A stretch of DNA of 41,109 nucleotides from Halomonas stenophila (GCF_014192275.1 NZ_JACHXR010000019.1:1-41109); one strand, 5' to 3'; numbered from the stretch's first letter, positions 7,855-14,566 are shown. Notes: generated from the letters alone by a model not told the origin. Made by a program: numbers and translations.

Positions 7855-7977
7855 TCAGCGCGCGCGGGCGGCGTCGCGCTTCATGGCCTGGCGCAGCAAG
7901 GCGATGCCGCCGACGCTGATGCCGACCAGACTGGCGATCAGGGCGAGACTGGCGATTACATGGGTATCGAGGTACAT
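7855..7977 (-). CDS. Small single-pass membrane protein (40 aa)
   Basis: A 40-residue protein with one hydrophobic helix (about residues 8-28, VIASLALIASLVGISVGGIA) and a basic C-terminal tail (KRDAARAR). This suggests an inner-membrane protein with its tail in the cytoplasm. AAGGAG is well placed before the ATG, and a textbook intrinsic terminator follows, both arguing for a real gene despite the size. No family is recognised. It lies 53 bp downstream of the DUF501 gene on the same strand and may be co-transcribed. Confidence 0.65.
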   Translation of the reverse strand: MYLDTHVIASLALIASLVGISVGGIALLRQAMKRDAARAR

Positions 7978-8030
7978 CGGGGACTCCTTGGGTGTGTTGT
8001 CGGGGGAGGGGAAAGCGTCGAGACGCCGGC

Positions 8031-8531
8031 TCAGGGCAGGCCGTCGATCACGCCGTACTCGGCGTCGAGCCAGCGGCCGATGACATTGTCGCCGCACAGG
8101 TGGTGGGCGTACTGGGTGTGCAGGCAGCGTACCTGGTCCCAGTTGGCGATGCCGCCGATGCCGCGTTCGCGCAGCACGTCGCCATAGCCCAGGCGCTCGA
8201 CCTCGGCCCGCTGCGTCGCGCTCATGTGCCGCCAGCGGGCGTCCACGTAGTCGGCATGGCTGCGGTGGTAGGCGGCCAGGAACTCGGCGTCGTCCCGGAG
8301 GCGGGTCTCGAGGGCCTTGATGACGCCGGCGGCCTCGATGCGCGACAGCTCGACCTTCAGGGACTCGGAACTGAGCCAGTAGAGGGTCGGGAAGGGCTTG
8401 CCGTCGACGATGGGCGCCATGCGCAGCACCAGCGGCGTGCCCTCGCCATCGGTGGCGGCCAGGGCCTCGATGCCGCGGGGCGCACGGCCGAGCTGCTCGG
8501 CAATGACGCTCAGTTGGCGCTCGTCAGGCAT
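8031..8531 (-). CDS. DUF501 family protein
   Basis: A 166-residue protein of the DUF501 family, function unknown. Family features are the start RQLSVIAEQLGRAPRG, LRMAPIVDGKPFPTLYWLS in the middle and RCLHTQYAHHL near the C-terminus, where the Cys/His residues could bind a metal. I take the ATG at 8531 because it matches the usual family start and overlaps the upstream stop codon (ATGCCTGA), indicating translational coupling to the unknown gene before it. An in-frame ATG at 8552 is possible. Family membership is clear; no activity can be assigned. Confidence 0.85.
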   Translation of the reverse strand: MPDERQLSVIAEQLGRAPRGIEALAATDGEGTPLVLRMAPIVDGKPFPTLYWLSSESLKVELSRIEAAGVIKALETRLRDDAEFLAAYHRSHADYVDARWRHMSATQRAEVERLGYGDVLRERGIGGIANWDQVRCLHTQYAHHLCGDNVIGRWLDAEYGVIDGLP

Positions 8532-8850
8532 CGTGTCGGGACGGATCACCATCGTCGGGGTCTCGTATGAACTTGTTCGAACGGCCCACGGCACGAAAGA
8601 AGGTCCGGTTGAGTTGCTCGGGGGTGGGCACGTAGCCCCACTGCCGTTCGCAGTACTCGCCGGCCCGCGCCATCAGCACGTCATAGAGGCGATTGAACGG
8701 CGCATCATAATCGTAAGGGTCTTCCCCGAACAAGCGGATGTGCGGAAAGTCGGCGAAACGCTCCATGAAGAAGCGTTCCAGGTCGGCCTCGACGGCGCGG
8801 TGGCGGGCGACATCATCGGGGTCGAGCCAGAGATCGTAGCGGATGCCCAT
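8524..8850 (-). CDS. Conserved hypothetical protein coupled to DUF501
   Basis: A 108-residue soluble protein rich in Asp, Arg, Tyr and Phe, with no signal peptide or membrane segment. It begins MGIRYDLWLDPDDVARH and contains FPHIRLFGEDPYDYDAPFNR. No family is recognised. GAGGGAG lies 6 bp upstream of the ATG. Its stop overlaps the start of the DUF501 gene, so the two products are probably made in a fixed ratio and may act together. Confidence 0.7.
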   Translation of the reverse strand: MGIRYDLWLDPDDVARHRAVEADLERFFMERFADFPHIRLFGEDPYDYDAPFNRLYDVLMARAGEYCERQWGYVPTPEQLNRTFFRAVGRSNKFIRDPDDGDPSRHDA

Positions 8851-8937
8851 CGGCGGCTCCCTCGGGTGGACGGGCTCGGCGATGCCGAGGCGGTATGCAT
8901 GAGACCGCACCCCGTGCCGTTCGGCTCGGCGTGCCGG

Positions 8938-9408
8938 TCAGCGCCGGGCCAGGGGCGCGAAGCAGGCATCGAGCAGCCGGGCCAGGTCCCGGGGGGCGAG
9001 GCGGATCTCCAGTCCCCGCCGGCCGCCGCTGACATGGATGGCGGCGAGTGGCTCGGCGCTGTCGTCGACGAAGGCGGCCAGGCGCTTCTTCTGGCCCAGG
9101 GGGCTGATGCCGCCCACCACATAGCCCGTGGCCCGTTCGGCTTCCGCGGTGTCGGCCATCACCGCCTTGCGGGTGCCGGCGGCCCGTGCCAGGGCCTTGA
9201 GGTCGAGCTGGCTTGCCACCGGCACGATGGCCATCGCCAGCCGGCCATCGTCGAGCCGGGCCAGCAGGGTCTTGAAGACCTCCCAGGGCGACAGTCCCAG
9301 GGCCTCGGCCGCCTCCTCGCCGTAGGCCGGACGGCGCGGGTCATGCTCGTAGCTGGCCAGGGCGAAGGCCACACCGGCCCGTTCCAGCACCTTCACGGCC
9401 GGTGTCAT
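8938..9408 (-). CDS. ybaK: Cys-tRNA(Pro)/Cys-tRNA(Cys) deacylase YbaK
   Basis: A 156-residue trans-editing factor that hydrolyses Cys mischarged onto tRNA-Pro (YbaK/ProX/EbsC superfamily). Supporting features are the catalytic K46 in WEVFKTLLA, the GGISPLGQKKRL segment and the invariant DDSAEPLAAIHVSGGRRGLEI-like C-terminal half. Length is usual for YbaK. The start ATG overlaps the stop of the thioesterase gene (ATGA at 9405-9408), so it is translated by coupling. Confidence 0.93.
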   Translation of the reverse strand: MTPAVKVLERAGVAFALASYEHDPRRPAYGEEAAEALGLSPWEVFKTLLARLDDGRLAMAIVPVASQLDLKALARAAGTRKAVMADTAEAERATGYVVGGISPLGQKKRLAAFVDDSAEPLAAIHVSGGRRGLEIRLAPRDLARLLDACFAPLARR

Positions 9409-9815
9409 GCGTCGAGGGCCTCCGGCTCCTGCAGGTGCGCCTCCAGTGCCCGGCGCAGCTCGCCCTCGATGGGCACGGCACGCTTGGTGTCATGGTCGAA
9501 CTGTACCAGCACCGTGTGCCCCAGGTTGGCGAGTACGCCGTTCTGGCGGGCCTCCTGGGTCACGGTGAAGGAACTGGTGCCGAGTCGCGAGAGGTAGGTG
9601 CGGATCTCGATGTTGTGGCCATAGTAGAGCTCCGCCCGGTAGTCGATTTCCATGCGTGCCATGATCAGCCGCCACCGGCGCGGGTCGAGGTCCGGCGTGA
9701 ACAGCCGGAAGAGGTCGTTGCGGGCCAACTCGAACCAGGCCGGCAGGCGGGTATTGTTGATATGGCCCAGGGCATCGGTGTCGTAGAAGGCGGGCTCGAT
9801 GGTGCGGACGAACAT
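9405..9815 (-). CDS. Hotdog-fold acyl-CoA thioesterase (4HBT, FadM/YbgC-like)
   Basis: A 136-residue single hotdog domain with the active-site signature YDTDALGHINNTRLPAWFE (residues 11-29), in which an Asp (D14) and the GHINN turn define the 4-hydroxybenzoyl-CoA thioesterase class. It probably hydrolyses acyl-CoA thioesters; chain length cannot be predicted. It is the first gene of a two-gene unit with ybaK. A CCGAGC-N4-GCTCGG palindrome overlaps a TTGACC promoter element about 50 bp upstream, the arrangement seen with TetR-type repressors of acyl-CoA metabolism. Confidence 0.85.
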   Translation of the reverse strand: MFVRTIEPAFYDTDALGHINNTRLPAWFELARNDLFRLFTPDLDPRRWRLIMARMEIDYRAELYYGHNIEIRTYLSRLGTSSFTVTQEARQNGVLANLGHTVLVQFDHDTKRAVPIEGELRRALEAHLQEPEALDA

Positions 9816-9857
9816 GCGGGCTCCTCGTGGGCGGTGATCGGCTGGCCAAGTGTCCCA

Positions 9858-9885
9858 GCATTACCCCGAGCAAGCGCTCGGTCAA
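9858..9885 (-). promoter_or_regulatory. Promoter with overlapping palindromic operator upstream of the thioesterase gene
   Basis: On the minus strand, TTGACC (9880-9885) is followed by the perfect palindrome CCGAGC-GCTT-GCTCGG (9866-9881) and then TAATGC (9858-9863), a weak -10 about 16 bp from the -35. The palindrome fills the spacer, as a repressor operator would. The same hairpin immediately follows the stop of the upstream membrane-protein gene, so it could instead or also be that gene's terminator. Confidence 0.4.
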
Positions 9886-10694
9886 GTCGTGGCGGCGCGG
9901 CGGGCCTGCCACCAGGCTTGACCGCGCGTCCAGGCCAGCAGCCAGGCGGTGGCGGCGGCGAAGCCGGTCAGGGTGCCCGTCACCAGGCCCAAGCTGTCGT
10001 AGGTGAGGGAGACACTCAGGGCATAGCACAGCAGCGAGCCGAGGCCGGCCGGATAGTGCTTGATCACCGTGGCCACCGGGGCGGCGCCATGGGTCAGATG
10101 GAGGATCACCAGGAAGGGGTACATGGTCACCGGGAAGGCGGCCATGACCCCGGCCCAGGCCGTCGGCACCACATGGGCGAGGCCGGTGATCAGGAAGATG
10201 ATGGCGGCGGCCAGCCCGGCGCGCAGCCCCAGTGCCGGCCAGCTGAAGCCGCCCTTGGGCTGGGCGGCGATATCCGGCACGCGGCGGTAGAGGCGAATGA
10301 AGACGAGGATCGCCACCAGGGTGGTCAGGGTGCCGCTGACTCGAGTGAACTCGATGCGGGTCAGCAGCAGGCTGACCACCAGCCAGGCGGCCAGGCCGCC
10401 GACGGTGCCCATCAGCACCCCCCGCAGGCCGTCGCGGCGGGCGCAGAGCAGGTAGCCGCCGCCCAGCGCCAGGGTGGCGGAGAACCCCGCCAGGGTGTGC
10501 ACCGCACTCTCGGCGGCGAAGCCCGGCGAGAGCTCCAGGCCGATGAAGAACAGCGCGATGGCGGTGCCCAGGGGATAGCCCGAGAGCAGCCCCGCCATGC
10601 GGGTGCTGAGGCGCTCGGCGACCACCGACAGGCCCAGCACCACGCCGATCGACACCAGAAGCTTGGCCAGTTGCCAGCTGAGCGGAACGTCCAT
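9882..10694 (-). CDS. Polytopic membrane protein, internally duplicated, GlpM-like
   Basis: A 270-residue inner-membrane protein with about eight or nine hydrophobic segments. The two halves resemble each other: AGLLSGYPLGTAIALFF near residues 34-50 matches AGVMAAFPVTMYPFLVI near 180-196, each followed by a Gly/Ala-rich pair of helices. GlpM of Pseudomonas is a protein of about 110 residues with a similar AGLxxxFP loop, so this looks like a fused tandem GlpM-type unit. Transport of a small solute is plausible but unproven. AAAGGAG lies upstream of the ATG, and the gene is divergent from the HNH gene. Confidence 0.7.
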   Translation of the reverse strand: MDVPLSWQLAKLLVSIGVVLGLSVVAERLSTRMAGLLSGYPLGTAIALFFIGLELSPGFAAESAVHTLAGFSATLALGGGYLLCARRDGLRGVLMGTVGGLAAWLVVSLLLTRIEFTRVSGTLTTLVAILVFIRLYRRVPDIAAQPKGGFSWPALGLRAGLAAAIIFLITGLAHVVPTAWAGVMAAFPVTMYPFLVILHLTHGAAPVATVIKHYPAGLGSLLCYALSVSLTYDSLGLVTGTLTGFAAATAWLLAWTRGQAWWQARRAATT

Positions 10695-10739
10695 CGAGTC
10701 TCCTTTATCCTAGAGTGACAGCCTGCCAGCGAGGTGCCC

Positions 10740-11078
10740 ATGGCCGGTCACGACCTTTCGCCCCCGCCGCGCCCCGAGGCCTGCGAACTGTGCGGACGGG
10801 CGGCGCCCCTCACGCGCCACCACCTGATTCCCCGCGCGCTGCATGGCAAGGCGCGCTATCGCCGCCGGTTCGATCGCGTCGAGCGGCTCACGTCCATCCT
10901 GTGGGTCTGCCATGCCTGTCACAAGCACATCCATGGGGTGCTCGGCGAGCGCGAGTTGGCCGAGCATTATCGCAGCCGTGAGGCGCTGATGCGCCACCCG
11001 GAGATTCGGGCCTTCGTCGAATGGCTGTCCACCAAGCCTCCGGGTTTCCGCCCCAAGCGGCCGAGTCGCCGCCGCTAG
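10740..11078 (+). CDS. Small HNH-family zinc protein
   Basis: A 112-residue protein with a compact HNH/treble-clef arrangement: CELC (C15, C18), TRHHLIPR (H27, H28), then VCHACHKHIH (C57, C60, H61, H65). Two CxxC pairs would hold a structural zinc, and the HH...H set would form the nuclease metal site. The C-terminus is strongly basic (RPKRPSRRR). It could be a DNA-nicking enzyme, but stand-alone HNH proteins of this size are common housekeeping genes of unknown role, and no restriction or phage gene is next to it. The ATG at 10740 is taken; a GTG two codons upstream is possible. Confidence 0.75.
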   Translation: MAGHDLSPPPRPEACELCGRAAPLTRHHLIPRALHGKARYRRRFDRVERLTSILWVCHACHKHIHGVLGERELAEHYRSREALMRHPEIRAFVEWLSTKPPGFRPKRPSRRR

Positions 11079-11086
11079 GCGGCGGC
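11068..11086. terminator. Hairpin at the stop codon of the HNH gene
   Basis: An 8-bp perfect stem GCCGCCGC/GCGGCGGC (11068-11075 with 11079-11086) whose 3-base loop is the TAG stop codon itself. It lies between convergent genes and has no T-tract. Confidence 0.4.
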
Positions 11087-11095
11087 CGGGATATC

Positions 11096-11542
11096 TCAGA
11101 CCAGCCGCAGTCCCTGGCGGTCCGTCCAGGCCGCCTTGAGGGCGGCGGCCAGCGGCTCCCGCAGGTGCTCCGGCAGGGCGCCCGCGGCGCTCCCGTAATC
11201 CTCATCGGCTCGGTTGCGCAGCCAGCAATAGGCCCAGGCGCAGGCCTCGTCGTCGTCGGCCGGCACCGGCCGGGCGGGCATCTGGACGAGCAGGAAGACC
11301 GCCGTGCGGCCGGCCCAGAGGGGGATCTCCTCGCCGGTGTCTGCCCGGCTCCAGGCGGAGAGGGTGGCGCCGCTGGGTGTGGCCTCCGGCGCCCCCAGCT
11401 TGGCGACCCGGGCGGTCTCGGCCAGGATCAGCGCCAGGCGATCCGCATCGCCCTGGCCGAGTGTCAGCCAGCGGGCGATGACGGCGGGCAGGCCGCGGCG
11501 TACCTTGGCATAGAAGCCGCTTTGCGGCATGGTCTCAGGCAT
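11096..11542 (-). CDS. Hypothetical protein, divergent from patB
   Basis: A 148-residue, mostly helical, tryptophan- and alanine-rich cytoplasmic protein without signal peptide or membrane segment. The family is not recognised. Landmarks are SGFYAKVRRGLPAVIARWL near the N-terminus and DDDEACAWAYCWLRNRADEDYG in the C-terminal half (shown by its ends only: DDDEACAW and RNRADEDYG). The ATG at 11542 is chosen because AAGGGG lies 8 bp upstream; the ATG at 11530 has none. The frame stays open far upstream, but that stretch is antisense to patB. Confidence 0.6.
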   Translation of the reverse strand: MPETMPQSGFYAKVRRGLPAVIARWLTLGQGDADRLALILAETARVAKLGAPEATPSGATLSAWSRADTGEEIPLWAGRTAVFLLVQMPARPVPADDDEACAWAYCWLRNRADEDYGSAAGALPEHLREPLAAALKAAWTDRQGLRLV

Positions 11543-11572
11543 TGGTCTGGCCCCTTGGAAGCAGGACTGTAT

Positions 11573-12763
11573 ATGGAATTCGATTTTGCCACGCCCGTCG
11601 AGCGCCGCCACCCGTCCGTGGGGGAAGAGCCATCCGACTGGCCGTCCCAGAAGTGGCATCGCTACGGCGAGGACGTCTTGCCGCTCTGGGTGGCCGACAT
11701 GGACTTCCGCTCGCCCCCGGCGGTGATCGAGGCGCTGCATGCCCGGGTCGCGCACGGCGTCTTCGGCTATGGGCTGGTGCCGGACAGCCTCAGGCAGGCC
11801 CTCTGTGCCTGGAGCGCCGAGCACTATGGCTGGGAGATCGAGCCGGACTGGCAGCTGTGGCTGCCGGGGGTGGTCCCGGCCCTGCACCTCGCCAGCCTGG
11901 CCTTGACCGAGCCGGGCGAGGGCGTATTGACGGTGACCCCCATCTACCCTCCCTTCCTCAAGGTGGCCGAGCATACCGGGCGCCTGCCGCAGCAGGTCGC
12001 CCTGCGTCCCCCCGACGGCCCCGACGGCGACTGGACGCTGGACCTGGCGGCGCTGGAGGCGGCCATCACGCCCGAGACGCGGCTGCTGCTGTGGTGCCAG
12101 CCCCACAATCCGACCGGCCGGGTCTGGACCACCGAGGAACTGGACGGCCTGGCGGCGCTGGTCGAGCGCCATGATCTGATCGTCGCCTCGGATGAGCTGC
12201 ACTGCGACCTGCTGCTCGACGACGGCGCCCGCCACCGCCCCCTGGCGGCGGCCTATCCGGCCCTCGCCGAGCGGATCCTGACGCTCTGGGCGCCCTCCAA
12301 GACCTTCAACCTCGCCGGCCTGACCGCGGCCTGCGCGGTGATCCCCGATGCCGGCCTGCGTCGCCGCTTCGCCGCCCGGACCAGGGGGCTGCAGCCGGAC
12401 GGTAACGTGCTTGGCCTGGTGGCCGCCGAGGCCGCCTATCGCCATGGCGACCCCTGGCGGCGGGCCCTGCTCGAGACGCTGCGCGACAATCGCCGGCGGC
12501 TGGTCGAGCGGGTGGCGCGCTGGCCCGGGGTGGTGATGGCCTCGCCGGCCTCCACCTACCTGGCCTGGCTGGACCTGCGCGAGGCGCCGGCCCTGCAGGA
12601 TACTGGCAAGTCGCCCCAGCAGGCCTTGCTGGAGTGGGCCGGGGTGGCATTGTCCGATGGCGTCGCCTTCGGCTGGCCGGGGTTCGTGCGGCTCAACTTC
12701 GGCACCACCGCCCGGCAGCTCGAGGCGGCCCTCGATCGTCTGGAGGGTGTGCTCGGCGCCTGA
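11573..12763 (+). CDS. patB: PLP-dependent C-S lyase, MalY/PatB family
   Basis: A 396-residue fold-type I aminotransferase-like enzyme. Members cleave the C-S bond of cystathionine or related cysteine conjugates into a thiol, pyruvate and ammonia. The PLP lysine is K243 in WAPSKTFNLAGL. N179 in PHNPTGR and D207 in ASDELHCD contact the cofactor. The N-terminal LPLWVADMDF is the MalY/PatB signature separating it from true aminotransferases. A GCAGGA precedes the ATG. It is a single gene, convergent with cnoX across a hairpin. Cystathionine beta-lyase activity is the likely housekeeping role. Confidence 0.9.
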   Translation: MEFDFATPVERRHPSVGEEPSDWPSQKWHRYGEDVLPLWVADMDFRSPPAVIEALHARVAHGVFGYGLVPDSLRQALCAWSAEHYGWEIEPDWQLWLPGVVPALHLASLALTEPGEGVLTVTPIYPPFLKVAEHTGRLPQQVALRPPDGPDGDWTLDLAALEAAITPETRLLLWCQPHNPTGRVWTTEELDGLAALVERHDLIVASDELHCDLLLDDGARHRPLAAAYPALAERILTLWAPSKTFNLAGLTAACAVIPDAGLRRRFAARTRGLQPDGNVLGLVAAEAAYRHGDPWRRALLETLRDNRRRLVERVARWPGVVMASPASTYLAWLDLREAPALQDTGKSPQQALLEWAGVALSDGVAFGWPGFVRLNFGTTARQLEAALDRLEGVLGA

Positions 12764-12770
12764 CACGACC

Positions 12771-12793
12771 CGGCCGCCCCGAGGGAGCGGCCG
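12771..12793. terminator. Hairpin between convergent patB and cnoX
   Basis: Stem CGGCCGC/GCGGCCG (12771-12777 with 12787-12793) around a 9-base loop that can add further C-G pairs. It begins 7 bp after the patB stop and precedes the cnoX stop by 8 bp. No T-tract. Confidence 0.5.
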
Positions 12794-12801
12794 AGCGGAC
12801 G

Positions 12802-13737
12802 TCAGTAGAGCTGGGCGAAGAGCTTGCGACGGTAGGCAACGGTCAGCGGGTGGTCAGAGCCGAGCGCATCGAAGGCTCGCAACAGGGTCTTGCGGGCGGC
12901 GTCGTCACCGTAGGCACGGTCGCTCTTCATCAGCGCCAGCAGGGCCTCCAGGCCGGCCTCGTACTGGCCGTCGGCGACCTGGCACAGCGCCCGCTGGTAG
13001 CGGGCCTCGCTGTCGTCGCGGCCCTCGAGGGCGGCGAGCTCCTCGGCGGAGGGCGCCTCCTCACCGAACTCGATGCTGGCGCGCACGCCGCGGGCCGGCG
13101 CCGAGTCCCGCTCCTCCGGCGGCAGGGCGTCGAGCAGGGCCCGTGCCTGCTGAGGCTCGCCGGCGGCGACCAGGGTCCGGGCGAGCGCCACCTGGTAGGG
13201 GGCATGCTCCGGCCACTGCTGGACCAGTTCCTCGTAGATCTGCCGGGCGGTGGTGGTATCGCCGGCCTCGAGGGCGGCGGCGGCCTGCTCCTCGGGACTC
13301 AGTTGAGCCTCGGCCGGGGCCTGGAAGTAGCGCCCCAGCCACTCGCGGATCTCCTTCTCGGGCAGGGCGCCCTGGAACTGGTCGACCAGGCCGCCCTGGC
13401 TGATCAGCTTGACGTCCGGGACCGAGCGCACGCCGAGCTGCCCGGCGATATCCTGGTTATCGTCGATGTTGAGCTTGGCCAGGATGAAGGCACCGTTGTA
13501 CTCCCGGGCGAGCTTCTCGAGTACCGGCATCAGGTTCTTGCACGGCTCGCACCAGGGGGCCCAGCAGTCGAGGAGCACCGGCACCTGCATGGAGGTCTCG
13601 AGCAACTGCTGGATGTTGCTGCGGTCGACATCGATGATCAGCTCGGCGCCCTGCTGGCTTTCGGCGGTGCTGGACGATGGCTCGGGGCCGCTATCGGCGG
13701 TGAGCGGCTCCCCGGTGCGGGGGTCGACGATCGGCAT
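12802..13737 (-). CDS. cnoX: Chaperedoxin CnoX/YbbN (thioredoxin plus TPR)
   Basis: A 311-residue protein with an N-terminal tail (1-30), a thioredoxin domain (about 31-140) and a C-terminal TPR-like co-chaperone region. The active site is CWAPWCEPC, with C63 and C66 both present. In E. coli CnoX the motif is SxxC and redox activity is absent, whereas many other proteobacteria keep CxxC. So this one may be both holdase and oxidoreductase. CnoX protects clients from over-oxidation under hypochlorous stress and hands them to GroEL. The gene is monocistronic. Confidence 0.9.
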   Translation of the reverse strand: MPIVDPRTGEPLTADSGPEPSSSTAESQQGAELIIDVDRSNIQQLLETSMQVPVLLDCWAPWCEPCKNLMPVLEKLAREYNGAFILAKLNIDDNQDIAGQLGVRSVPDVKLISQGGLVDQFQGALPEKEIREWLGRYFQAPAEAQLSPEEQAAAALEAGDTTTARQIYEELVQQWPEHAPYQVALARTLVAAGEPQQARALLDALPPEERDSAPARGVRASIEFGEEAPSAEELAALEGRDDSEARYQRALCQVADGQYEAGLEALLALMKSDRAYGDDAARKTLLRAFDALGSDHPLTVAYRRKLFAQLY

Positions 13738-13817
13738 GATGGGCTGGCCTTGAAATGATGGTGAATTTGTAACTCAGATGCGGGTGATCGCGGCGAGATT
13801 CAAGGGGGTGGGCGACG

Positions 13818-13973
13818 ATGAGGCGACTCCGGCGGTGGGTGACCGGCGTCGGGCTGCTGCTCGTGATGCTGCTGGGGTCCTCGCTCGGGGTCGACCTGCG
13901 CCGCCCGGCGCTCAAGCTCCCCGGCACCGGTCGGCTGGGCATGGCCGAGGCACCCAGGGCAGGCGGCGAGTGA
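13818..13973 (+). CDS. Possible small secreted or single-pass protein (51 aa)
   Basis: A short open frame starting at ATG 13818 with AAGGGGG about 10 bp upstream. It encodes basic residues (MRRLRRW), a hydrophobic stretch (residues 8-24) and a short hydrophilic tail. The pattern is that of a signal anchor. No family is recognised, and no promoter or terminator of its own is obvious, except that it points into the terminator array on the opposite strand. Treat as tentative. Confidence 0.35.
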   Translation: MRRLRRWVTGVGLLLVMLLGSSLGVDLRRPALKLPGTGRLGMAEAPRAGGE

Positions 13974-14009
13974 CGTGACGAGCGGCTCGGCGTTGACATC
14001 CCGGGCATG

Positions 14010-14042
14010 AAAAAGGCCAGAACCTCTCGGTTCCTGGCCTTT
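14010..14042 (-). terminator. Array terminator 1 (most distal)
   Basis: Stem AGGCCAG-AACC with GGTT-C-CTGGCCT, loop TCTC, one bulged base. It is read on the minus strand as the last unit of the tRNA-fMet array and is followed there by TTTTT (complement of 14010-14014). Confidence 0.75.
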
Positions 14043-14051
14043 CTCGGTATT

Positions 14052-14134
14052 TGGTAGCGGGGACCGGATTCGGGTCGATGGCCTTCCAGGGGCTGTAGAG
14101 AGCCGAGCCCGACGAGCTACCAGAAGGTCTACCG
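14052..14134 (-). pseudogene. tRNA-fMet-like unit C (distal)
   Basis: It retains the D-arm region (CTGGTAGCTCGTCGGGCTC on the minus strand) and the 3' acceptor strand with CCA, but lacks a matching 5' acceptor strand, the CAT anticodon and the TTC of the T-loop. It cannot be a working tRNA. The GACCTTC/GAAGGTC pairing seen in the other units has one mismatch here (GAAGGCC). Confidence 0.65.
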
Positions 14135-14142
14135 TAGGCAAG

Positions 14143-14174
14143 AAAAAGGCCAGAACCTCTCGGTCCTGGCCTTT
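14143..14174 (-). terminator. Array terminator 2
   Basis: Stem AAAGGCCAG.ACC with GGT.CTGGCCTTT, one mismatch, short loop. It sits in the second unit of the array and is followed on the minus strand by a T-run (complement of 14143-14147). Confidence 0.75.
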
Positions 14175-14183
14175 CTCGGTATT

Positions 14184-14266
14184 TGGTAGCGGGGACCGGA
14201 TTCGGGCCGATGACCTTCCTGGGGCTGTAGAGAGCCGAGCCCGTCGAGCTAGCAGAAGGTCTACCG
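14184..14266 (-). pseudogene. tRNA-fMet-like unit B
   Basis: The same altered tRNA-fMet-like sequence as unit A, with three or four private changes (for example CTGCTAGCTCGACGGG instead of CTGGTAGCTCGTCGGG). Ends GGTAG and CTACC can pair, as can GACCTTC (14255-14261) with GAAGGTC (14212-14218). No initiator anticodon remains. Confidence 0.65.
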
Positions 14267-14274
14267 TAGGCAAG

Positions 14275-14308
14275 AAAAAGGCCAGAATCTTTCGATTCTG
14301 GCCTTTTT
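14275..14308 (-). terminator. Array terminator 3
   Basis: A perfect 15-bp stem (14275-14289 with 14294-14308) closing a GAAA tetraloop on the minus strand, ending in TTTTTC. This is the best-preserved terminator of the four. Confidence 0.9.
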
Positions 14309-14315
14309 CGGTATT

Positions 14316-14398
14316 TGGTAGCGGGGACCGGATTCGGGCCGATGACCTTCCAGGGGCTGTAGAGAGCCGAGCCCGACGAGCTACCAGAAGGTCTACCA
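14316..14398 (-). pseudogene. tRNA-fMet-like unit A (proximal), foldable RNA
   Basis: 83 nt on the minus strand, starting TGGTAGACCTTC and ending CTACCA. The 3' CCCCGCTACCA and the D-arm are those of the initiator tRNA. The anticodon arm is replaced by GGCTCTCTACAGCCCC, and the T-loop reads CCCGAAT. Unlike the tRNA, the new 5' end pairs with the molecule's own 3' half: TGGTA/TACCA closes it, and ACCTTC/GAAGGT forms a second stem around a GGGCT/AGCCC hairpin. It is either decay or a separate structured RNA. Confidence 0.6.
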
Positions 14399-14406
14399 TA
14401 GGCAAG

Positions 14407-14440
14407 AAAAAGCCCAGAATCTTTCGATTCTGGCCTTTTT
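14407..14440 (-). terminator. Terminator of tRNA-fMet
   Basis: A 15-bp stem with one mismatch (14407-14421 with 14426-14440) and a GAAA loop on the minus strand, followed by TTTTTC. It begins 7 bp after the encoded CCA end of the tRNA. Anything further along the array would need read-through or its own promoter. Confidence 0.88.
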
Positions 14441-14447
14441 CGGTATT

Positions 14448-14524
<77 letters not shown>

Positions 14525-14538
14525 TCAACGTGAGACGT

Positions 14539-14566
14539 ATTCTACAGGGATTCTGTCCCGCGTCAA
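14539..14566 (-). promoter_or_regulatory. Promoter of tRNA-fMet
   Basis: On the minus strand, TTGACG (14561-14566), a 16-bp spacer and TAGAAT (14539-14544), with 14 bp between the -10 box and the first base of the tRNA. Both elements are close to the sigma-70 consensus and the distance is right for a short 5' leader. Confidence 0.75.

Noticed and set aside
10740..11078. HNH gene as part of a restriction or defence island.
   Set aside because: Neighbours are housekeeping-type genes, with no methyltransferase, helicase or phage gene nearby.
11543..12766. A long minus-strand frame joined to the hypothetical gene at 11096-11542.
   Set aside because: It is antisense to patB, whose family, catalytic residues and RBS are clear. 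The real minus-strand gene starts at 11542 where AAGGGG is found.
13800..14405. A 201-codon minus-strand open frame made of 44-residue repeats across the tRNA-fMet array.
   Set aside because: The repeat period of 132 bp is a multiple of three, so one repeat free of stops automatically opens the whole array. The frame runs through four terminators and tRNA-derived sequence and has no RBS.
14010..14447. Integrative-element attachment-site remnants (repeated tRNA 3' ends).
   Set aside because: No integrase or foreign gene lies between the copies, the period is exactly 132 bp, and each unit includes a terminator. Tandem duplication fits better.
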